A model generated the notes under the pieces. The model was not told where the DNA came from. It was given only the letters and a program-made list of their open reading frames with translations, and searched no databases. 64,000 nt of DNA, taken from the NCBI GenBank assembly GCA_948099385.1, contig CANUEZ040000191.1, forward strand, positions 6,572,001-6,636,000, in the 5' to 3' direction. The DNA is from Fasciola hepatica (taxonomy: Eukaryota; Platyhelminthes; Trematoda; Plagiorchiida; Fasciolidae). The position numbers and the translations under genes were made by a program. Of this stretch, positions 1-10,800 are shown one piece after another (position 1 is the first letter of the stretch; every line of letters begins with the position of its first letter).

Positions 1-81
1 CACAAGGCTATCTGATATGGGTCTCAACGCTTTGTTCAACATATACACTACATGATATAGCACAATCCCCAAATCGGATTC

Positions 82-100
82 GGCTTTCGCTTTCGCTTTG
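82..100. repeat. Six-base micro-repeat (ctttcg) inside the variable box
   Basis: Two ctttcg hexamers followed by ctttg form a short internal tandem repeat. The second hexamer's c is replaced by g (ctttgg) in form I-G. The hexamer number is the same in all I-C copies I read, so it is not behaving as an expanding microsatellite here. Confidence 0.8.
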
Positions 101-107
101 AACGGTA
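91..107 (+). other. CENP-B-box-like 17-mer (partial match)
   Basis: The published CENP-B box core is NTTCGNNNNANNCGGGN. Here tttcgctttgaacggta matches TTCG and CGG at the correct spacing, but has g instead of the central A and t instead of the last core G. That is 7 of 9 core bases. The match recurs in every form I-C monomer and is broken in forms I-G (ttgg), II and III. CENP-B or a related pogo-type centromere protein binding is only an inference, and 7 of 9 may be chance. Confidence 0.3.
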
Positions 108-190
108 ACAATCAAATTTTCGCACACCGATCCAATCCTATGTTCCATCACTTCTCTATTTATGGGCCTAAGTAAAACCAAGGCATTCCC

Positions 191-358
191 TTATGAACAA
201 TCCCCACACAGATTGCTCATACAATGCAATAGAGCAGTAGCAGAGTACATTTGTATAATATGATTCTCCATGCAGCTTGAACACTGAACTGACCATTGAA
301 AATGATGGAAGCACTGTACAGCTGTTTGATCCGCTAAGGGAATCATGAGCATTGCACA
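191..358. repeat. Conserved core of the monomer
   Basis: These 168 bases run from the anchor through tttgtataatatgattc, the overlapping palindromes at 314-325, and ccgctaagggaatcatgagc to attgcacatgg. In nearly every copy they change at only a few recurring positions: gtacat/gtagat, ctaaggg/ctaaagg, aatcatg/aataatg and cagctg/cagatg. In the right half of the array, aaatgatgg/aaattatgg is added. The conservation could reflect protein binding, nucleosome phasing or recent homogenisation, and the sequence alone does not separate these. Confidence 0.85.
314..325. other. Two overlapping 8-bp palindromes in the conserved core
   Basis: The 12-mer ctgtacagctgt contains ctgtacag (314-321) and acagctgt (318-325). 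Each is a perfect palindrome and they share acag. The second contains cagctg, which is both an E-box and a PvuII site. The element is kept in most monomers, with exceptions such as gatgtt (for example 5421) and gtagagctg (for example 30493, 41959 and 49186). It could bind a dimeric protein, but no function is shown. Confidence 0.6.
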
Positions 359-485
359 TGGACAGAGCCCACACGGGGACACGAACAAGGGTTGGGGTGA
401 ACGAATGTCACTCGAACATCCAAACCACAAGGCTATCCGATATGGGTCTGAACGCTTTTTTCAACATATACAATACATGATATAG

Positions 486-550
486 CACAATCCCCAAATT
501 GGATTCGGCTTTCGCTTTGGCTTTGAACGGTAACAACCAAATTCTCGCAC
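486..550. repeat. Hypervariable box of the monomer (first complete copy)
   Basis: This segment lies between cacaatcccc and accgatccaatcc and carries the largest block differences between monomers. Four forms recur. I-C has ctttcgctttcgctttgaac (example 81-103). I-G has ctttggctttgaacgg (this copy). II has ggcttcggttttcgcattgg followed by ctttttacggtaacaatc (example 2201-2240). III has gcattggatttgtacgg followed by aaactattctatactcgctc (example 58725-58765). All forms keep the same length apart from the two-base losses in the 58-62 kb trimers. Hybrid boxes occur, for example at 23451-23480, where ggcttcgg of form II joins the I-C hexamers. Confidence 0.85.
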
Positions 551-1465
551 ACCGATCCAATCCTATGTTCCATCACTTCTCTATTTATGGGCCTAAGTAA
601 AACCAAGGCATTCCCTTATGAACAATCCCCACACAGATTGCTCATACAATGCAATAGAGCAGTAGCAGAGTACATTTGTATAATATGATTCTCCATGCAG
701 CTTGAACACTGAACTGACCATTGAAAATGATGGAAGCACTGTACAGCTGTTTGATCCGCTAAGGGAATCATGAGCATTGCACATGGACAGAGCCCACACG
801 GGGACACGAACAAGGGTTGGGGTGAACGAATGTCACACGAACACCCAAACCACAAGGCTAACCGATATGGGTCTCAGCGCTTTGTTCAACATATACAATT
901 CATGATATAGCACAATCCACAAATTGGATTCGGCTTTCGCTTTGGCTTTGAACGGTAACAACCAAATTCTCGCACACCGATCCAATCCTATGTTCCATCA
1001 CTTCTCTATTTATGGGCCTAAGTAAAACCAAGGCATTCCCTTATGAACAATCCCCACACAGATTGCTCATACAATGCAATAGAGCAGTAGCAGAGTACAT
1101 TTGTATAATATGATTCTCCATGCAGCTTGAACACTGAACTGACCATTGAAAATGATGGAAGCACTGTACAGCTGTTTGATCCGCTAAGGGAATCATGTGC
1201 ATTGCACATGGACAGAGCCCACACGGGGACACGAACAAGGGTTGGGGTGAACGAATGTCAGTCGAACACCCAAACCACAAGGCTAACCGATATGGGTCTG
1301 AACGCTTTGTTCAACATATACACTACATGATATAGCACAATCCCCAAATTGGATTCGGCTTTCGCTTTGGCTTTGAACGGTAACAACCAAATTCTCGCAC
1401 ACCGATCCAATCCTATGTTCCATCACTTCTCTATTTATGGGCCTAAGTAAAACCAAGGCATTCCC

Positions 1466-4400
1466 TTATGAACAATCCCCACACAGATTGCTCATACAAT
1501 GCAATAGAGCAGTAGCAGAGTACATTTGTATAATATGATTCTCCATGCAGCTTGAACACTGAACTGACCATTGAAAATGATGGAAGCACTGTACAGCTGT
1601 TTGATCCGCTAAGGGAATCATGAGCATTGCACATGGACAGAGCCCACACGGGGACACGAACAAGGGTTGGGGTGAACGAATGTCAGTCGAACACCCAAAC
1701 CACAAGGCTATCCGATATGGGTCTCAACGCTTTGTTCAACATACACAATACATGATATAGCACAATCCCCAAATTGGATTCGGCTTTCGCTTTGGCTTTG
1801 AACGGTAACAACCAAATTCTCGCACACCGATCCAATCCTATGTTCCATCACTTCTCTATTTATGGGCCTAAGTAAAACCAAGGCATTCCCTTATGAACAA
1901 TCCCCACACAGATTGCTCATACAATGCAATAGAGCAGTAGCAGAGTACATTTGTATAATATGATTCTCCATGCAGCTTGAACACTGAACTGACCATTGAA
2001 AATGATGGAAGCACTGTACAGCTGTTTGATCCGCTAAGGGAATAATGAGCATTGCACATGGTCGGAGCCCACACTGGCACACGAACAAGGGTTGGGGTGA
2101 ACGAATGTCAGTCGAACACCCAAACAACAAGGCTATCTGATATGGGTCTCAACGCTTTGTTCAAAATATACACTACATGATATAGCACAATCCCCAAATT
2201 GGCTTCGGTTTTCGCATTGGCTTTTTACGGTAACAATCAAATTCTCGCACACCGATCCAATCCTATGTTCCATCACTTCTCTATTTATGGGCCTAATTAA
2301 AACCAAGGCATTCCCTTATGAACAATCCCCACACAGATTGCTCATACAATGCAATAGAGCAGTAGCAGAGTAGATTTGTATAATATGATTCTCCATGCAG
2401 CTTGAACACTGAACTGACCATTGAAAATGATGGAAGCACTGTACAGCTGTTTGATCCGCTAAAGGAATCATGAGCATTGCACATGGACAGAGCCCACACG
2501 AGGACACGAACAAGGGTTGGGGTGAACGATTGTCACTCGAACATCCAAACCACAAGGCTATCCGATATGGGTCTGAACGCTTTGTTCAACATATACACTA
2601 CATGATATAGCACAATCCCCAAATTGGATTCGGCTTTCGCTTTCGCTTTCAACGGTAATAACCAAATTCTCGCACACCGATCCAATCCTATGTTCCATCA
2701 CTTCTCTATTTATGGGCCTAAGTAAAACCAAGGCATTCTCTTATGAACAATCCCCACACAGATTGCTCATACAATGCAATAGAGCAGTAGCAGAGTACAT
2801 TTGTATAATATGATTCTCCATGCAGCTTGAACACTGAACTGACCATTGAAAATGATGGAAGCACTGTACAGCTGTTTGATCCGCTAAGGGAATAATGAGC
2901 ATTGCACATGGTCGGAGCCCACACTGGCACACGAACAAGGGTTGGGGTGAACGAATGTCACTCGAACATCCAAACCACAAGGCTATCCGATATGGGTCTG
3001 AACGCTTTGTTCAAAATATACACTACATGATATAGCACAATCCCCAAATTGGCTTCGGTTTTCGCATTGGCTTTTTACGGTAACAATCAAATTTTCGCAC
3101 ACCGATCCAATCCTATGTTCCATCACTTCTCTATTTATGGGCCTAAGTAAAACCAAGGCATTCCCTTATGAACAATCCCCACACAGATTGCTCATACAAT
3201 GCAATAGAGCAGTAGCAGAGTAGATTTGTATAATATGATTCTCCATGCAGCTTGAACACTGAACTGACCATTGAAAATGATGGAAGCACTGTACAGCTGT
3301 TTGATCCGCTAAGGGAATCATGACAATTGCACATGGACAGAGCCCACACGGGGACACGAACAAGGGTTGGGGTGAACGAATGTCACTCGAACATCCAAAC
3401 CACAAGGCTATCCGATATGGGTCTCAACGCTTTGTTCAACATACACAATACATGATATAGCACAATCCCCAAATTGGATTCGGCTTTCGCTTTGGCTTTG
3501 AACGGTAACAACCAAATTCTCGCACACCGATCCAATCCTATGTTCCATCACTTCTCTATTTATGGGCCTAAGTAAAACCAAGGCATTCCCTTATGAACAA
3601 TCCCCACACAGATTGCTCATACAATGCAATAGAGCAGTAGCAGAGTACATTTGTATAATATGATTCTCCATGCAGCTTGAACACTGAACTGACCATTGAA
3701 AATGATGGAAGCACTGTACAGCTGTTTGATCCGCTAAGGGAATAATGAGCATTGCACATGGTCGGAGCCCACACTGGCACACGAACAAGGGTTGGGGTGA
3801 ACGAATGTCAGTCGAACACCCAAACAACAAGGCTATCCCATATGGGTCTCAACGCTTTGTTCAAAATATACACTACATGATATAGCACAATCCCCAAATT
3901 GGATTCGGTTTCCGCATTGGCTTTTTACGGTAACAACCAAATTCTCGCACACCGATCCAATCCTATGTTCCATCACTTCTCTATTTATGGGCCTAATTAA
4001 AACCAAGGCATTCCCTTATGAACAATCCCCACACAGATTGCTCATACAATGCAATAGAGCAGTAGCAGAGTAGATTTGTATAATATGATTCTCCATGCAG
4101 CTTGAACACTGAACTGACCATTGAAAATGATGGAAGCACTGTACAGCTGTTTGATCCGCTAAAGGAATCATGAGCATTGCACATGGACAGAGCCCACTCG
4201 AGAACACGAACAAGGGTTGGGGTGAACGATTGTCACTCGAACATCCAAACCACAAGGCTATCCGATATGGGTCTGAACGCTTTGTTCAACATATACACTA
4301 CATGATATAGCACAATCCCCAAATTGGATTCGGCTTTCGCTTTCGCTTTGAACGGTAATAACCAAATTCTCGCACACCGATCCAATCCTATGTTCCATCA

Positions 4401-4865
4401 CTTCTCTATTTATGGGCCTAAGTAAAACCAAGGCATTCCCTTATGAACAATCCCCACACAGATTGCTCATACAATGCAATAGAGCAGTAGCAGAGTAGAT
4501 TTGTATAATATGATTCTCCATGCAGCTTGAACACTGAACTGACCGTTGAAAATGATGGAAGCACTGTACAGCTGTTTGATCCGCTAAGGGAATAATGAGC
4601 ATTGCACATGGTCGGAGCCCACACGGGGACACGAACAAGGGTTGGGGTGAACGAATGTCAGTCGAACACCAAAACCACAAGGCTATCCGATATGGGTCTG
4701 AACGCTTTGTTCAAAATATACACTACATGATATAGCACAATCCCCAAATTGGCTTCGGTTTTCGCATTGGCTTTTTACGGTAACAATCAAATTTTCGCAC
4801 ACCGATCCAATCCTATGTTCCATCACTTCTCTATTTATGGGCCTAAGTAAAACCAAGGCATTCCC
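1466..4865. repeat. Tetramer higher-order repeat, two copies of 1700 bp
   Basis: Monomers 1466, 1891, 2316 and 2741 correspond to 3166, 3591, 4016 and 4441. Shared markers include catacacaatacatg at 1741 and 3441, and the form II boxes in the beta monomers. A dimer is nested inside: beta-type monomers with box II recur every 850 bases (boxes near 2200, 3050, 3900 and 4750) and alternate with monomers of form I. The copies are imperfect. Monomer 3166 has tgacaattgc where 1466 has tgagcattgc. Confidence 0.65.
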
Positions 4866-7800
4866 TTATGAACAATCCCCACACAGATTGCTCATACAAT
4901 GCAATAGAGCAGTAGCAGAGTACATTTGTATAATATGATTCTCCATGCAGCTTGAACACTGAACTGACCATTGAAAATGATGGAAGCACTGTACAGCTGT
5001 TTGATCCGCTAAAGGAATCATGAGCATTGCACATGGTCGGAGCCCACACGAGGACACGAACAAGGGTTGGGGTGAACGATTGTCACTCGAACATCCAAAC
5101 CACAAGGCTATCCGATATGGGTCTGAACGCTTTGTTCAACATATACACTACATGATATAGCACAATCCCCAAATTGGATTCGGCTTTCGCTTTCGCTTTG
5201 AACGGTAACAATCAAATTCTCGCACACCGATCCAATCCTATGTTCCATCACTTCTCTATTTATGGGCCTAAGTAAAACCAAGGCCTTCCCTTATGAACAA
5301 TCCCCACACAGATTGCTCATACAATGCAATAGAGCAGTAGCAGAGTAGATTTGTATAATATGATTCTCCATGCAGCTTGAACACTGAACTGACCATTGAA
5401 AATGATGGAAGCACTGTACAGATGTTTGATCCGCTAAGGGAATCATGAGCATTGCACATGGACGGAGCCCACACGGGGACACGAACAAGGATTGGGGTGA
5501 ACGAATGTCAGTCGAACACCCAAACCACAAGGCTATCTGATATGGGTCTCAACGCTTTGTTCAACATATACAATACATGATATAGCACAATCCCCAAATC
5601 GGATTCTGCTTTCGCTTTGGCTTTGAACGGTAACAACCAAATTCTCGCACACCGATCCAATCCTATGTTCCATCACTTCTCTATTTATGGGCCTAAGTAA
5701 AACCAAGGTATTCCCTTATGAACACTCCCCACACAGATTGCTCATACAATGCAATAGAGCAGTAGCAGAGTAGATTTGTATAATATGATTCTCCATGCAG
5801 CTTGAACACCGAACTGACCATTGAAAATGATGGAAGCACTGTACAGCTGTTTGATCCGCTAAGGGATTCATGAGCATTGCACATGGTCGGAGCCCACACT
5901 GGCACACGAACAAGGGTTGGGGTGAACGAATGTCAGTCGAACACCCAAACCACAAGGCTATCCGATATGGGTCTCAACGCTTTGTTCAACATACACAATA
6001 CATGATATAGCACAATCCCCAAATTGGATTCGGCTTTCGCTTTGGCTTTGAACGGTAACAACCAAATTCTCGCACACCGATTCAATCCTATGTTCCATCA
6101 CTTCTCTATTTATGGGCCTAAGTAAAACCAAGGCATTCCCTTATGAACAATCCCCACACAGATTGCTCATACAATGCAATAGAGCAGTAGCAGAGTACAT
6201 TTGTATAATATGATTCTCCATGCAGCTTGAACACTGAACTGACCATTGAAAATGATGGAAGCACTGTACAGCTGTTTGATCCGCTAAGGGAATAATGAGC
6301 ATTGCACATGGTCGGAGCCCACACTGGCACACGAACAAGGGTTGGGGTGAACGAATGTCAGTCGAACACCCAAACCACAAGGCTATCTGATATGGGTCTG
6401 AACGCTTTGTTCAAAATATACACTACATGATATAGCACAATCCCCAAATTGGATTCGGCTTTCGCTTTCGCTTTGAACGGTAATAACCAAATTCTCGCAC
6501 ACCGATCCAATCCTATGTTCCATCACTTCTCTATTTATGGGCCTAAGTAAAACCAAGGCATTCCCTTATGAACAATCCCCACACAGATTGCTCATACAAT
6601 GCAATAGAGCAGTAGCAGAGTAGATTTGTATAATATGATTCTCCATGCAGCTTGAACACTGAACTGACCATTGAAAATGATGGAAGCACTGTACAGCTGT
6701 TTGATCCGCTAAAGGAATCATGAGCATTGCACATGGACAGAGCCCACACGAGGACACGAACAAGGGTTGGGGTGAACGATTGTCACTCGAACATCCAAAC
6801 CACAAGGCTATCCGATATGGGTCTGAACGCTTTGTTCAACATATACACTACATGATATAGCACAATCCCCAAATTGGATTCGGCTTTCGCTTTCGCTTTG
6901 AACGGTAACCATCAAATTCTCGCACACCGATCCAATCCTATGTTCCATCACTTCTCTATTTATGGGCCTAAGTAAAACCAAGGCATTCCCTTATGAACAA
7001 TCCCCACACAGATTGCTCATACAATGCAATAGAGCAGTAGCAGAGTAGATTTGTATAATATGATTCTCCATGCAGCTTGAACACCGAACTGACCATTGAA
7101 AATGATGGAAGCACTGTACAGCTGTTTGATCCGCTAAGGGATTCATGAGCATTGCACATGGTCGGAGCCCACACTGGCACACGAACAAGGGTTGGGGTGA
7201 ACGAATGTCAGTCGAACACCCAAACCACAAGGCTATCCGATATGGGTCTCAACGCTTTGTTCAACATATACACTACATGATATAGCACAATCCCCAAATC
7301 GGATTCGGCTTTCGCTTTCGCTTTGAACGGTAACAATCAAATTCTCGCACACCGATCCAATCCTATGTTCCATCACTTCTCTATTTATGGGCCTAAGTAA
7401 AACCAAGGCATTCCCTTATGAACAATCCCCACACAGATTGCTCATACAATGCAATAGAGCAGTAGCAGAGTACATTTGTATAATATGATTCTCCATGCAG
7501 CTTGAACACTGAACTGACCATTGAAAATGATGGAAGCACTGTACAGCTGTTTGATCCGCTAAGGGAATCATGAGCATTGCACATGGACAGAGCCTACACG
7601 GGGACACGAACAAGGGTTGGGGTGAACGAATGTCACACGAACACCCAAACCACAAGGCTAACCGATATGGGTCTCAGCGCTTTGTTCAACATATACAATT
7701 CATGATATAGCACAATCCCCAAATTGGATTCGGCTTTCGCTTTCGCTTTGAACGGTAACAACCAAATTCTCGCACACCGATCCAATCCTATGTTCCATCA

Positions 7801-10800
7801 CTTCTCTATTTATGGGCCTAAGTAAAACCAAGGCATTCCCTTATGAACAATCCCCACACAGATTGCTCATACAATGCAATAGAGCAGTAGCAGAGTACAT
7901 TTGTATAATATGATTCTCCATGCAGCTTGAACACTGAACTGACCATTGAAAATGATGGAAGCACTGTACAGCTGTTTGATCCGCTAAGGGAATCATGAGC
8001 ATTGCACATGGACAGAGCCCACACGGGGACACGAACAAGGGTTGGGGTGAACGAATGTCAGTCGAACACCCAAACCACAAGGCTATCCGATATGGGTCTC
8101 AACGCTTTGTTCAACATACACAATACATGATATAGCACAATCCCCAAATTGGATTCGGCTTTCGCTTTGGCTTTGAACGGTAACAACCAAATTCTCGCAC
8201 ACCGATCCAATCCTATGTTCCATCACTTCTCTATTTATGGGCCTAAGTAAAACCAAGGCATTCCCTTATGAACAATCCCCACACAGATTGCTCATACAAT
8301 GCAATAGAGCAGTAGCAGAGTACATCTGTATAATATGATTCTCCATGCAGCTTGAACACTGAACTGACCATTGAAAATGATGGAAGCACTGTACAGCTGT
8401 TTGATCCGCTAAGGGAATAATGAGCATTGCACATGGTCGGAGCCCACACTGGCACACGAACAAGGGTTGGGGTGAACGAATGTCAGTCGAACACCCAAAC
8501 CACAAGGCTATCTGATATGGGTCTGAACGCTTTGTTCAAAATATACACTACATGATATAGCACAATCCCCAAATTGCCTTCGGTTTTCGCATTGGCTTTT
8601 TACGGTAACAATCAAATTTTCGCTCACCGATCCAATCCTATGTTCCATCACTTCTCTATTTATGGGCCTAATTAAAACCAAGGCATTCCCTTATGAACAA
8701 TCCCCACACAGATTGCTCATACAATGCAATAGAGCAGTAGCAGAGTAGATTTGTATAATATGATTCTCCATGCAGCTTGAACACTGAACTGACCATTGAA
8801 AATGATGGAAGCACTGTACAGCTGTTTGATCCGCTAAGGGAATCATGAGCATTGCACATGGACAGAGCCCACACGGGGACACGAACAAGGGTTGGGGTGA
8901 ACGAATGTCAGTCGAACACCCAAACCACAGGGCTATCCGATATGGGTCTCAACGCTTTGTTCAACATACACAATACATGATATAGCACAATCCCCAAATT
9001 GGATTCGGCTTTCGCTTTCGCTTTGAACGGTAACAACCAAATTCTCGCACACCGATCCAATCCTATGTTCCATCACTTCTCTATTTATGGGCCTAAGTAA
9101 AACCAAGGCATTCCCTTATGAACAATCCCCACACAGATTGCTCATACAATGCAATAGAGCAGTAGCAGAGTAGATTTGTATAATATGATTCTCCATGCAG
9201 CTTGAACACTGAACTGACCATTGAAAATGATGGAAGCACTGTACAGATGTTTGATCCGCTAAGGGAATCATGAGCATTGCACATGGACAGAGCCCACACG
9301 GGGACACGAACAAGGATTGGGGTGAACGAATGTCAGTCGAACACCCAAACCACAAGGCTATCTGATATGGGTCTCAACGCTTTGTTCAACATATACAATA
9401 CATGATATAGCACAATCCCCAAATCGGATTCGGCTTTCGCTTTGGCTTTGAACGGTAACAACCAAATTCTCGCACACCGATCCAATCCTATGTTCCATCA
9501 CTTCTCTATTTATGGGCCTAAGTAAAACCAAGGCATTCCCTTATGAACAATCCCCACACAGATTGCTCATACAATGCAATAGAGCAGTAGCAGAGTAGAT
9601 TTGTATAATATGATTCGCCATGCAGCTTGAACACTGAACTGACCATTGAAAATGATGGAAGCACTGTACAGCTGTTTGATCCGCTAAGGGAATCATGAGC
9701 ATTGCACATGGTCGGAGCCCACACTGGCACACGAACAAGGGTTGGGGTGAACGAATGTCAGTCGAACACCCAAACCACAAGGCTATCCGATATGGGTCTC
9801 AACGCTTTGTTCAACATATACACTACATGATATAGCACAATCCCCAAATCGGATTCGGCTTTCGCTTTCGCTTTGAACGGTAACAATCAAATTCTCGCAC
9901 ACCGATCCAATCCTATGTTCCATCACTTCTCTATTTATGGGCCTAAGTAAAACCAAGGCATTCCCTTATGAACAATCCCCACACAGATTGCTCATACAAT
10001 GCAATAGAGCAGTAGCAGAGTACATTTGTATAATATGATTCTCCATGCAGCTTGAACACTGAACTGAACATTGAAAATGATGGAAGCACTGTACAGCTGT
10101 TTGATCCGCTAAGGGAATCATGAGCATTGCACATGGACAGAGCCTACACGGGGACACGAACAAGGGTTGGGGTGAACGAATGTCACACGAACACCCAAAC
10201 CACAAGGCTAACCGATATGGGTCTCAGCGCTTTGTTCAACATATACAATTCATGATATAGCACAATCCCCAAATTGGATTCGGCTTTCGCTTTCGCTTTG
10301 AACGGTAACAACCAAATTCTCGCACACCGATCCAATCCTATGTTCCATCACTTCTCTATTTATGGGCCTAAGTAAAACCAAGGCATTCCCTTATGAACAA
10401 TCCCCACACAGATTGCTCATACAATGCAATAGAGCAGTAGCAGAGTACATTTGTATAATATGATTCTCCATGCAGCTTGAACACTGAACTGACCATTGAA
10501 AATGATGGAAGCACTGTACAGCTGTTTGATCCGCTAAGGGAATCATGAGCATTGCACATGGTCGGAGCCCACACGGGGACACGAACAAGGGTTGGGGTGA
10601 ACGAATGTCACACGAACACCCAAACCACAAGGCTATCTGATATGGGTCTCAAAGCTTTGTTCAACATATACAATTCATGATATAGCACAATCCCCAAATT
10701 GGATTCGGCTTTCGCTTTGGCTTTGAACGGTAACAACCAAATTCTCGCACATCGATCCAATCCTATGTTCCATCACTTCTCTATTTATGGGCCTAAGTAA

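Larger units (their letters stand above)
1..190. repeat. Partial satellite monomer at the left edge
   Basis: This is the last 190 bases of a monomer whose beginning lies left of the window. It includes the variable box (about 61-125), here form I-C with two ctttcg hexamers, and the conserved tatttatgggcctaag stretch just before the next anchor. The array therefore continues to the left. Confidence 0.97.
191..615. repeat. First complete 425-bp monomer (reference unit)
   Basis: I use this copy to define monomer offsets, with offset 1 at the t of ttatgaac. Offsets 1-168 (191-358) are the conserved core. Offsets 169-245 (359-435) hold most of the subfamily-diagnostic single-base changes. Offsets 246-295 are an A+T-rich, fairly constant stretch containing catatacaatacatgatatag. 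Offsets 296-360 (486-550) are the hypervariable box. Offsets 361-425 are a conserved link into the next anchor. The length is 425, so any reading frame shifts by two bases at each monomer boundary. The starting point is arbitrary, since tandem repeats have no natural first base. Confidence 0.95.

Noticed and set aside
63..210. Internal duplication of the monomer suggested by acaatcccca at 63 and 197
   Set aside because: The similarity does not extend beyond about ten bases, and other short matches (for example aaccaaggc versus aaccacaaggc) give a different spacing, so no ancestral half-monomer is supported.
250..262. Bacterial -10-like tataat in ttgtataatatga
   Set aside because: It is a short A+T-rich word with no matching -35 element or downstream gene, in a repeat that looks eukaryotic.
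370..397. Possible G-quadruplex in cacggggacacgaacaagg and gttggggtg
   Set aside because: There are only three G runs close together, with an 11-base loop. The fourth run needed for a standard quadruplex is absent.
385..397. Telomere-like agggttgggg
   Set aside because: It occurs once per 425-base monomer and is never tandemly repeated, so it is not a telomere tract.
168..430. Overlapping minus-strand open frames of about 63-79 codons, present in nearly every monomer
   Set aside because: They recur only because the DNA is repeated. Differences between copies change amino acids freely, the two frames overlap each other, the period (425) is not a multiple of 3, and no ribosomal or protein-family signal is visible.
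405..460. Minus-strand RNA polymerase III B-box-like gttcgagtgac, suggesting a tRNA-derived element
   Set aside because: The match is incomplete, no A box lies at a suitable distance, there is no poly-A or target-site duplication, and many copies have changed the motif (gttcgactgac).
61..550. CRISPR-like pattern of conserved repeats separated by variable spacers
   Set aside because: The period is 425 bases, the variable box is a handful of recurring forms rather than unique spacers, and no cas genes are present.
1127..1330. Plus-strand open frames of 67-82 codons (also at 12177, 38171, 39870, 47945)
   Set aside because: They appear only in copies where a single substitution removes a stop codon, such as aatcatgtgc or aatcatgcgc, and are absent from neighbours. 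No sign of coding selection.
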